Assembly (NCBI GenBank): GCA_002399265.1
Contig: DHDG01000022.1
Coordinates: forward strand, 1,023 to 7,173
Source: Firmicutes bacterium UBA4882
GTDB lineage: Bacteria; Bacillota; UBA4882
Reading direction: 5' to 3'
DNA: 6,151 nucleotides
Program-made: the position numbers and the translations under genes
In this document: in pieces, positions 1 to 5,812 of the stretch
How the letters are laid out: each line of letters opens with the position of its first letter
Numbering within the stretch: the stretch's first letter is position 1
The notes under the pieces: model-generated
Databases searched by the model: none
What the model was told of the DNA's origin: nothing
The model's input: the letters and a program-made list of their open reading frames with translations, nothing else

Positions 1-2871
1 AAAGCATACCTTGGATATCCGGTTCGGATTTATACTGTTTATGGGAAAGGTGGAACGGCGTATCAGAAAATTGCACCTATTTTTCTGTTCCCTGTAGAGT
101 ATACAGGAGGAAATGTGGAAATATCTTGGTTGCCTTCAATCAACATGGAAGTCTTAAAAGGATATTGTGAGAATAATTCGGATTCGCTTTCTGTAGAGCT
201 TGTTAACTTGGAAACTGAACTCGGTATGAACACACCAGACGCGGACATAGAAGTCGACGAACTTGTCCTGAGACTGAAAGAAATCAGACAATGGGATTGG
301 AGCGAGAATATCGATCCGTATAATATTCCTTGTGCGGCTAAACTTGAGGATCTGCCAAATGGGATTTATAACAGACCAATAATCATTGAAGCCGCGCGAG
401 AAAAATATACTCAGGGTCTGGAAGCCGAGCTTATGACTCTGGCAAATATGCCAGAGGAAAATTACAGGGGAACAGCGCTCTATTCGTGGGTAAAAGGCAT
501 CGCAGCAACAGTGCAATCAAATGATATGCAGCCACTACTTGAGGTTTTGCCGCTTAACTCAGAACAGGCACAGTCTGTTGAAACGGCACTTAGGTCAGAG
601 CTTACTATTGTTACGGGACCTCCGGGGACCGGCAAGTCCCAGGTTGTAACCGACCTGCTGGTTAATATTGCGTGGAATGGAAAAAGTGCGCTCTTCTCAA
701 GTAAAAACAACAAAGCAGTCGACGTCGTTGACGCCAGGGTTAATGGCCTCTGCAAACGTCCGGTGCTTCTTCGCATCGGCAACAACCAGTATGCTTCACG
801 ACTTGCAGAAATAGTAGAAGGCCTGCTAAACGCAAGACCAACTGCCACAGATAAATCGGACACAGAATTCTACTCCCGCGAATATGATGCGAAAATTGCT
901 GAAGCAAACAAACTTCGCAATGATAAAAACTCAATTGTTGCAGCAAGAAACGCGCTTAATGAACTGGAGCAGAAGTACTGCCTGGTCAGAGAATTAACTG
1001 ACCGATGCTTTGATAGCATCATTCCTGTAGATGTGTCTAGGGTAGAACAAGCAGCTTCAGCATTTGCCACTGCGCATCACAAAACACGAAAAGAAGGACA
1101 AAACTTCTTTGTGAAACTGTTCTGGTCTAGTATTAAATCGAAACGAATTGCCGCATGCGAAAAAGCTGCAGACTATTACAACTCATACGCCGTACGCTAT
1201 AAGTTGGCTTTAGCGAACACAGATCTCTCGGAAGTTGAGGTAAAAAAGCTGGCAGCAGATGCAGTAGCATTTGATAAGGCACTCGCAATAGCAACGGATT
1301 ACAAAGTAACTCTCGGAAAATTCAGATCCTATGAATCTCTTGAGGATATAGACAAAAAACTTGCTTATAACAAATCGGCCCTTGCGGGAATTGCATATAA
1401 GCTCTGGGATAAATGGCTCACGTCACAAGCGGTATCGTTCTCTGCGAATGAGCGTCAGGAAATGTCCAACTTCGTTGCTGCAATGAAACTGGCGGGAGAC
1501 GTTGATCTTTCCAGTAACCCTGAGCTAAAGAAACAATTTTCCAAGATGTCCAAGCAGATGACAAAGTATTTGCAGTGTTGGGCAGTTACATCACTTTCTG
1601 CAAAAAGCCGTGTGCCCTTTGAAGCTGGGGTGTTTGATTATGTGATAATTGATGAAGCTAGCCAGTGCGACATTGCGTCTATTTTGCCTTTATTGTACAG
1701 AGCAAAGCGAGCAGTAATTATCGGAGACCCGAAGCAATTGAGCCATATATCACAGTTGTCGAGGCAACAGGATTTGGCATTGCTGCAGAAATATCATATT
1801 CAACCTGCCTGGTCATACTCCACAAATTCACTTTACGCGCTTGCAGCAGGTAAGGTCAGCGTAGAAGATATTGTGCAACTTAAGGACCACTTCAGAAGTT
1901 GTGCGGACATTATAGAGTTTTCTAATGAGGTTTTCTACGACGGAAGTCTCAGAACAGCCACAAAATATGCGGGCCTAAAAACGCCTACCGGGGAAAAACC
2001 GGGTATACGATGGATCAATGAGACAGGCAGAATCGTCCGCCCAAGCAATGGCAGCGCTTATAATGATGAAGAAGTAGCTGCTGTTGTCAAAGAACTCAGT
2101 CGCCTCGTAAAAGCCGGTTATGAAGGTAGTATTGGCGTTACTACACCATTCAGGCTCCAAGCAGAAAAAATAAAGAGTTCACTTGAGAATAATGATCCAA
2201 ATCTCCATAATGAACTGTTACGCAACCACGAATTTATCGCAGACACTGTTCATAAATTCCAGGGTGATGAGCGCGACCTGATGATTTTTTCCGTTGTTGT
2301 AGCCAAAGGTGCGCCGGCTTCAACACTTGGGTTCCTTAATAGTACAGGAAATCTGTTCAATGTAGCAATTACGAGAGCAAGAGCAGTTTTAGTCGTGATT
2401 GGCGATTACCGATACTGTACAGATTGCAGTGTTTCATATCTCAGAAAGTTCGCAGATTATTATGATAAACTCACCGCGGGTGAACGGAAAATGCAAAAGA
2501 GTACTTCTATGCCTGATAGCAGAGAATACCCCTGTGTCGCTAATCCTGAACACGTATCCGATTGGGAAAAAAACCTGTATACTGCGCTGTATGATGCTGG
2601 CATACAGACCATACCTCAGTATCCTGTAGATAAATATAAGCTTGACCTTGTGGTAATTTTGAACAACGGCAGGAAACTTGACATTGAAGTTGACGGCACC
2701 ATGTATCACCGTAACTGGAATGGAGAACTCTGTTATCGAGACCAGCTACGTAATCAGCGATTGTTTGAGCTTGGCTGGGATGTAAAACGATTTTGGGTAT
2801 ACCAGATAAGAGATGATATGCCCTGGTGTATTCAGCAAATCAAAGATTGGAGCAAAGTGCAAAGGGAGTAA
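1..2871 (+). CDS. SF1 DNA/RNA helicase with C-terminal Vsr/DUF559-like nuclease domain (5'-truncated by window edge)
   Basis: The reading frame is open from base 1 with no stop, so the gene starts upstream; the internal GTG at 115 is not a credible start because the coding sense continues before it and no ribosome site precedes it. 956 residues are visible (codon 1 = base 1). The SF1 (COG1112, DNA2/NAM7-like) motifs are all readable: Walker A GPPGTGKS at codons 206-213, Walker B DEASQ at 551-555, motif III GDPKQL at 575-580, HFR at 630-632, HKFQGDE at 751-757 and NVAITRAR with the arginine finger at 787-794. About 340 residues separate Walker A from Walker B; they are charged, Ala/Lys/Glu-rich and probably partly helical or coiled-coil. 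Codons about 855-950 resemble the Vsr/DUF559 (MTES_1575-type) nuclease fold: D882, E896-V-D898-G, YH, then RDxxRN and GW.V.RFW. I infer an ATP-driven nucleic-acid translocase coupled to a nuclease, plausibly antiphage. The last codons join a hairpin crossing the TAA stop. Confidence 0.93.
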   Translation, partial: KAYLGYPVRIYTVYGKGGTAYQKIAPIFLFPVEYTGGNVEISWLPSINMEVLKGYCENNSDSLSVELVNLETELGMNTPDADIEVDELVLRLKEIRQWDWSENIDPYNIPCAAKLEDLPNGIYNRPIIIEAAREKYTQGLEAELMTLANMPEENYRGTALYSWVKGIAATVQSNDMQPLLEVLPLNSEQAQSVETALRSELTIVTGPPGTGKSQVVTDLLVNIAWNGKSALFSSKNNKAVDVVDARVNGLCKRPVLLRIGNNQYASRLAEIVEGLLNARPTATDKSDTEFYSREYDAKIAEANKLRNDKNSIVAARNALNELEQKYCLVRELTDRCFDSIIPVDVSRVEQAASAFATAHHKTRKEGQNFFVKLFWSSIKSKRIAACEKAADYYNSYAVRYKLALANTDLSEVEVKKLAADAVAFDKALAIATDYKVTLGKFRSYESLEDIDKKLAYNKSALAGIAYKLWDKWLTSQAVSFSANERQEMSNFVAAMKLAGDVDLSSNPELKKQFSKMSKQMTKYLQCWAVTSLSAKSRVPFEAGVFDYVIIDEASQCDIASILPLLYRAKRAVIIGDPKQLSHISQLSRQQDLALLQKYHIQPAWSYSTNSLYALAAGKVSVEDIVQLKDHFRSCADIIEFSNEVFYDGSLRTATKYAGLKTPTGEKPGIRWINETGRIVRPSNGSAYNDEEVAAVVKELSRLVKAGYEGSIGVTTPFRLQAEKIKSSLENNDPNLHNELLRNHEFIADTVHKFQGDERDLMIFSVVVAKGAPASTLGFLNSTGNLFNVAITRARAVLVVIGDYRYCTDCSVSYLRKFADYYDKLTAGERKMQKSTSMPDSREYPCVANPEHVSDWEKNLYTALYDAGIQTIPQYPVDKYKLDLVVILNNGRKLDIEVDGTMYHRNWNGELCYRDQLRNQRLFELGWDVKRFWVYQIRDDMPWCIQQIKDWSKVQRE

Positions 2872-2889
2872 TTCCACAGCGCTTTGCTC
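2850..2889 (+). terminator. Stem-loop across the helicase stop codon (possible weak terminator)
   Basis: GAGCAAAGTGC (2850-2860) pairs with GCGCTTTGCTC (2879-2889) over 11 bp including one T-G wobble, leaving an 18-nt loop that contains the TAA stop at 2869-2871. No T-run follows (the next bases are GAATTGCC), so it is not a classical intrinsic terminator. It could be a 3'-end stabilising hairpin or a Rho-independent terminator of poor quality. It lies just upstream of the methyltransferase promoter, as expected if it separates two transcription units. Confidence 0.4.
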
Positions 2890-2892
2890 GAA

Positions 2893-2921
2893 TTGCCATG
2901 TTGGGGAAAAAGGCGTATACA
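2893..2921 (+). promoter_or_regulatory. Predicted sigma-A/sigma-70 promoter for the methyltransferase
   Basis: TTGCCA at 2893-2898 (5 of 6 to TTGACA) is followed after exactly 17 bp by TATACA at 2916-2921 (4 of 6 to TATAAT). Transcription would begin near 2927-2930, giving a 5' leader of about 125-130 nt before the ATG at 3056. The position immediately after the helicase 3' hairpin supports independent transcription of the methyltransferase gene. This is a consensus match read by eye, not an experimental start site. Confidence 0.55.
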
Positions 2922-2927
2922 TCGTTT

Positions 2928-3055
2928 CAGATAAACCAAGGGTCTGATCTAAAGCGGCGTGTCGTTGCTCGGACACATAGGCTACTGAACGACTAGACCG
3001 AGCAACTTACGCAGGCAGGGCCGATGCTTTAGCATCCTATGAGGGGGATAGCAGA
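2928..3055 (+). promoter_or_regulatory. Structured 5' leader of the methyltransferase gene, candidate cis-regulatory RNA
   Basis: The long untranslated leader contains several complementary segments. The main stem pairs GTTGCTCGG (2964-2972) with CCGAGCAAC (2998-3006), 9 bp perfect, extended below a small internal loop by GCGT (2957-2960) with ACGC (3009-3012). Its 25-nt loop carries CATAGG (2976-2981), complementary over 6 bp to CCTATG (3036-3041), whose last base is the first base of the ribosome site GAGGGGG (3041-3047); this would be a pseudoknot touching the Shine-Dalgarno. A small hairpin GATGC-TTTA-GCATC (3023-3036) sits just before it. Upstream, TCTGA (2943-2947) can pair with TCAGA (2928-2932), or the overlapping GGTCT (2941-2945) with AGACC (2995-2999), which would compete with the main stem. 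The layout suggests control of translation initiation. I do not recognise a known riboswitch class; ligand and function are unknown, and no protein-coding leader peptide stands out. Confidence 0.45.
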
Positions 3056-3778
3056 ATGAAAAAATACCCAAGAACAGAGAAATACGACGCTAACTGGATT
3101 TCTGATAACTGGATGGGACCCAATCCATTATGGCTGCTTGAGGAATTGTGCGAACATATGGACTTGAAGCCCGGCATGAAAGTCTTGGATATGGGTTGCG
3201 GAAAAGGAATCACTTCTGTATTCCTTGCGAAGGAATTTGGCGTAACGGTGTTTGCCAACGACTTATGGATTAGCGCGACAGAAAACATGAAACGCTTTGT
3301 GGAAGCCGGTGTAGACGACTTGGTATTTCCCATTCATGCGGAAGCCCATGCCCTGCCTTATGCCGAAGACTTCTTCGATGCCGCTATATCAATAGACAGC
3401 TATCATTATTACGGAGCTGACGAAGCTTATTTTCCATACACATACTCTAAGCTCGTAAAACCGGGCGGCCAGTTTGGAATCGTCGTTCCGGGGTTGACAC
3501 GGGAATTTGAAAAAGGTTATCCCGATACCCTTGAAAGTCTATGGATTCCGGAAATGTTCACTTTTCACAGCAAAGATTGGTGGCGGCATCTTTGGGAAAA
3601 GACTAAAATCGCCGAAATTACCGTCTGCTATGAAATGGAGAAACCAAAAGAACTATGGCAACTGTGGGCAGAATGGGCAAAAGAACATCTCGAATCTGAT
3701 TTGGACGTAGAGTTTTTGAAGTCAGATACCAACAATGACATTGCTCTGATTGTTATGGCTGCTACCAAAAACACATGA
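3056..3778 (+). CDS. Class I SAM-dependent methyltransferase
   Basis: A 240-residue soluble protein with a Rossmann-type methyltransferase core. Motif I, VLDMGCGKG, at residues 43-51 is the SAM-binding glycine-rich loop. The segment FANDLW (66-71) supplies the acidic residue after strand 2 (Asp69), HALPYAEDFFDAAISID (98-114) matches the motif II/III region, and KLVKPGG (132-138) is the typical loop before strand 5. The C-terminal part (about 165-240) is Trp-rich, including DWWRHLW, and probably forms the substrate cap. There is no signal peptide or membrane segment, so it should be cytoplasmic. The ATG at 3056 is chosen because GAGGGGG lies 8 nt upstream and the protein starts with a short N-terminal extension usual for this family. 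The substrate cannot be read from the sequence; it resembles small-molecule or ubiE/cyclopropane-synthase-like methyltransferases rather than DNA or rRNA methylases, since no DPPY/NPPF-type motif is seen. It has its own promoter and structured leader. Confidence 0.9.
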   Translation: MKKYPRTEKYDANWISDNWMGPNPLWLLEELCEHMDLKPGMKVLDMGCGKGITSVFLAKEFGVTVFANDLWISATENMKRFVEAGVDDLVFPIHAEAHALPYAEDFFDAAISIDSYHYYGADEAYFPYTYSKLVKPGGQFGIVVPGLTREFEKGYPDTLESLWIPEMFTFHSKDWWRHLWEKTKIAEITVCYEMEKPKELWQLWAEWAKEHLESDLDVEFLKSDTNNDIALIVMAATKNT

Positions 3779-3951
3779 ACATCACTTCCTAGTTTTCCAA
3801 AAGCACCTGATTCGATCGGCCGTCGCGTCACAAAATCCGATCCGGGTCCTTAATGAAACAATAGCGAGCAAAATTCGTAAACCACCAATAGATGGTAAAA
3901 AAACATACGTTTGGCAGCAGCAGAAAACTAACAAACAGAGGTGATATTTGG
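3779..3951. other. Intergenic region between methyltransferase and ABC exporter
   Basis: No gene, tRNA or strong terminator is visible in these 173 bases. A weak 6-bp inverted repeat, GATCGG (3814-3819) with CCGATC (3837-3842), has a 17-nt loop and no T-run. The right half is A-rich (A7 at 3898-3904) and may hold the exporter promoter, but I see no convincing -35/-10 pair. The segment ends in the ribosome site of the ATPase gene. Confidence 0.5.
3939..3944 (+). promoter_or_regulatory. Ribosome binding site fixing the TTG start of the ABC ATPase
   Basis: AGGTGA lies 7 nt before TTG at 3952. The upstream in-frame ATG at 3892 has no Shine-Dalgarno and would add 20 residues that do not belong to the ABC fold, so the TTG is preferred. 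Confidence 0.8.
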
Positions 3952-4935
3952 TTGGCGGATACAATCCTTAAAGTCGAAAACCTGTCAAAAACGTACAAGG
4001 TACGCAAAAGCGCGCCAATTAAAGCAGTAGACTGCATCTCTCTGGAGGCCTACCGCGGCGAGATATTGGGGGTGCTCGGTCCGAACGGAGCCGGTAAGAC
4101 TACTACGGTCAAGATGATTTGCGGACTGATCAAACCGGATTCTGGTAGTATCCTGATTAATGGCAAAGACAACTTCAAGCAGCGCTCAGCGGCCATGGAA
4201 CATATCAGCGCCGTCCTGGAAGGAAACCGCAACATATATTGGCGTCTGACCGTCCGCGAAAACCTGGAGTTTTTTGCCGGTCTCAAGGGCAAAGATCCTC
4301 GCGCTATCAAGAAGGAGATCGATTATTACATAGACTTTTTCGGGCTGGGCACTAAGAAAAATGAGACAGCCAGTAAATTGTCACGTGGTATGCAGCAAAA
4401 ACTGGCGATCGCTGTGGCGATGGTTACCGGCAGCGAACTGGTGCTGCTGGACGAACCGACCCTCGGTCTGGATGTCAAAGCTTCCTATGATATCCGTGAC
4501 TTATTGAAGCAAATCGCGGCCGAGAACGGACGCACAGTACTGCTGACCTCTCACGATATGAACGTTGTTCAGGACACCTGCCAGCGCGTGATCATTATCA
4601 ATAGCGGGCGCATTATCGCTCAGGATAAAGTGTCCAACCTGATGCGGCTTTTCGATGTGAAGGCCTTCAAATTTGTGGCCGAAGGCAGGCTCAGCGAAAA
4701 CCTGAAACAGGCCTTAACACAAATTCCGCATCTGGCACTGGTTGAAGAAGAAGTGGATACGATCATCACTCTGAACCTGGAAGAACCGCGTAATTTCTAC
4801 CGCGTCGTCGAACTACTCGGTAGTGAGGATGTTTCGCTTCTGTCGATTAATCGGCAGGAGCTCAATTTTGAGCAAGTCTTTATGGAGATCCTGGGAAGGA
4901 GTGAGAACGGTGGCGAAAAAATGGCTGCTCTTTAA
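3952..4935 (+). CDS. ABC-2-type exporter ATP-binding protein
   Basis: A 327-residue nucleotide-binding subunit of the DrrA/CcmA (COG1131) type, cytoplasmic and membrane-associated through its partner permease. It powers export by ATP hydrolysis. Visible motifs, numbered from the TTG start: Walker A GPNGAGKTT at 43-51, signature LSRGMQQ at 143-149, Walker B LVLLDEP with Asp167 and catalytic Glu168, D-loop LGLD, and the H-loop His201 in LLTSHDM. At the Q-loop position the sequence reads ISAVLEGN, with Glu90 where most ABC ATPases have Gln; the flanking RLTVRENL is normal. About 90 residues after the core (from roughly 235) form the usual regulatory tail of export ATPases. The TTG start is supported by AGGTGA 7 nt upstream. 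The gene overlaps the permease gene by 26 bp, which indicates translational coupling. The substrate is unknown: drug, lipid, polysaccharide or peptide are all possible. Confidence 0.93.
   Translation: MADTILKVENLSKTYKVRKSAPIKAVDCISLEAYRGEILGVLGPNGAGKTTTVKMICGLIKPDSGSILINGKDNFKQRSAAMEHISAVLEGNRNIYWRLTVRENLEFFAGLKGKDPRAIKKEIDYYIDFFGLGTKKNETASKLSRGMQQKLAIAVAMVTGSELVLLDEPTLGLDVKASYDIRDLLKQIAAENGRTVLLTSHDMNVVQDTCQRVIIINSGRIIAQDKVSNLMRLFDVKAFKFVAEGRLSENLKQALTQIPHLALVEEEVDTIITLNLEEPRNFYRVVELLGSEDVSLLSINRQELNFEQVFMEILGRSENGGEKMAAL
4896..4901 (+). promoter_or_regulatory. Ribosome binding site fixing the GTG start of the permease
   Basis: AAGGAG, inside the end of the ATPase gene, lies 8 nt before GTG at 4910. 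The alternative upstream ATG at 4823 would overlap the ATPase gene by over 110 bp and add an Arg/Ser-rich extension that is the ATPase sequence read out of frame. Confidence 0.85.
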
Positions 4936-5689
4936 GCAACTGGCCATCAAATCCTGGATCATGTTCCGTCGCTATTTCTTCAACAGTCTGGGCGGAATTA
5001 TCACATTGTATGTTATTTTTCTGGTGATCTTCCTGGGATACAAAGGAATCGCCGGTTTGGGTCCTACCGACCAGTACTTATCAATTGAAGGTATCTTGGT
5101 AGGTTATATTCTATGGTATCTGGCCCTGGCTGCTTATCAGGATGTGGCTTATACCATTCAGAACGAAGCCAAGCAGGGAACCCTTGAGCAACTTTATATG
5201 TCAGTGCATGGTTTTGGATGGGTCATCGGGTTTCAACAGATTATCAATGCCTTCTATAGTTTGCTGATTGCTGGTATCCTGGCATTCTTTTTGATGTTGA
5301 CGACCGGCAAATGGTTGAATATCGATCTATTGTCGTTGCTTCCGCTCTTGACATTGGAGCTCATCTGCTTTGCGGGAGTCGGGTTTGCACTGGGCGGTTT
5401 GATGCTCATTTTTAAACGCATTGACAGCTACATGCAAATCGTACAGTTTGTCCTGATTTTCTTTGTGGCGGCGCCGCCTAGCAACTGGCTACTGCGGCTG
5501 ATGCCCGGGACATTGGGTGCGTCTCTGATTCAGAAGGTGATGAATGGCGGAGAAGCGCTTTGGCAGCTTGCATGGCAGGACTTACTGCTGACAGTAGGAG
5601 TCGCATTGGCTTACCTGCTTTTGGGCGTTGCGATCTACCGTATTTGCGAGCGAAAGGCCATGAAGAGCGGGACACTTGGCCATTATTGA
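4910..5689 (+). CDS. ABC-2-type exporter permease
   Basis: A 259-residue integral membrane protein from a GTG start with a strong ribosome site. Six hydrophobic helices are readable at about residues 27-45, 60-78, 107-131, 139-165, 175-190 and 222-244, the usual number for ABC-2 permeases. Between helices 2 and 3 lies NEAKQGTLEQLYMS (85-98), the family's typical E..GTLE.L coupling segment that contacts the ATPase. The N-terminus is basic (KKWLLFKQ) with no signal peptide. The C-terminus, ERKAMKSGTLGHY, is the positively charged tail often seen in this family, so the gene looks complete. It forms the channel of an exporter with the overlapping upstream ATPase, probably two of each subunit. The family is not specific enough to name a substrate. 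One copy of a 12-bp direct repeat encodes part of the C-terminal tail. Confidence 0.92.
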   Translation: MAKKWLLFKQLAIKSWIMFRRYFFNSLGGIITLYVIFLVIFLGYKGIAGLGPTDQYLSIEGILVGYILWYLALAAYQDVAYTIQNEAKQGTLEQLYMSVHGFGWVIGFQQIINAFYSLLIAGILAFFLMLTTGKWLNIDLLSLLPLLTLELICFAGVGFALGGLMLIFKRIDSYMQIVQFVLIFFVAAPPSNWLLRLMPGTLGASLIQKVMNGGEALWQLAWQDLLLTVGVALAYLLLGVAIYRICERKAMKSGTLGHY

Positions 5690-5707
5690 TGTAGTGCGGG
5701 ACACTTG
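5667..5707 (+). repeat. 12-bp perfect direct repeat flanking the permease stop codon
   Basis: GCGGGACACTTG occurs at 5667-5678, inside the permease codons for the C-terminal SGTL, and again at 5696-5707, just after the TGA stop at 5687-5689. The two copies start 29 bp apart. A perfect 12-mer recurring so close is unlikely by chance. It may be a small local duplication or the scar of a mobile element; no transposase is nearby. Confidence 0.7.
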
Positions 5708-5746
5708 ACTTCCGTTTTTGCTTTCGTCTGCGCTTTTGCCTGCAAC

Positions 5747-5777
5747 GCAAAACCAGCCCGCCGCGGGCTGGTTTTGC
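5747..5777. terminator. Bidirectional intrinsic terminator between convergent genes
   Basis: GCAAAACCAGCCCG (5747-5760) and CGGGCTGGTTTTGC (5764-5777) form a perfect 14-bp stem around a 3-nt CCG loop. The GC-rich top and the AAAA/TTTT base of the stem make it serve both strands. It lies between the permease (+), which ends at 5689, and the LysM gene (-), which ends at 5813, exactly where a shared terminator is expected. Confidence 0.9.
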
Positions 5778-5812
5778 ATTATGATTATTGGCGGACCTGC
5801 TATGCTGATCTG

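Noticed and set aside
115..117. GTG at 115 as the start of the helicase gene
   Set aside because: The same frame is open and protein-like back to base 1, and no ribosome site precedes the GTG; the gene is cut by the window edge.
480..863. 127-residue minus-strand open frame inside the helicase gene
   Set aside because: It is antisense to the Walker A region of a well-supported gene, is Ser/Leu/Thr-rich with no recognisable motif, and has no plausible ribosome site or context.
2746..2976. 76-residue minus-strand open frame over the helicase 3' end and the promoter region
   Set aside because: No domain or ribosome site, and it overlaps the nuclease domain and the predicted promoter on the other strand.
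2928..3055. tRNA-like or T-box element in the methyltransferase leader
   Set aside because: No cloverleaf can be drawn, no T-box motif is present and no terminator hairpin with a T-run precedes the gene.
3814..3842. Inverted repeat GATCGG/CCGATC as a terminator of the methyltransferase gene
   Set aside because: Only 6 bp with a 17-nt loop and no T-run.
3892..3951. ATG at 3892 as start of the ABC ATPase
   Set aside because: No Shine-Dalgarno before it, and the extra 20 residues are not ABC-like; AGGTGA directs the TTG at 3952.
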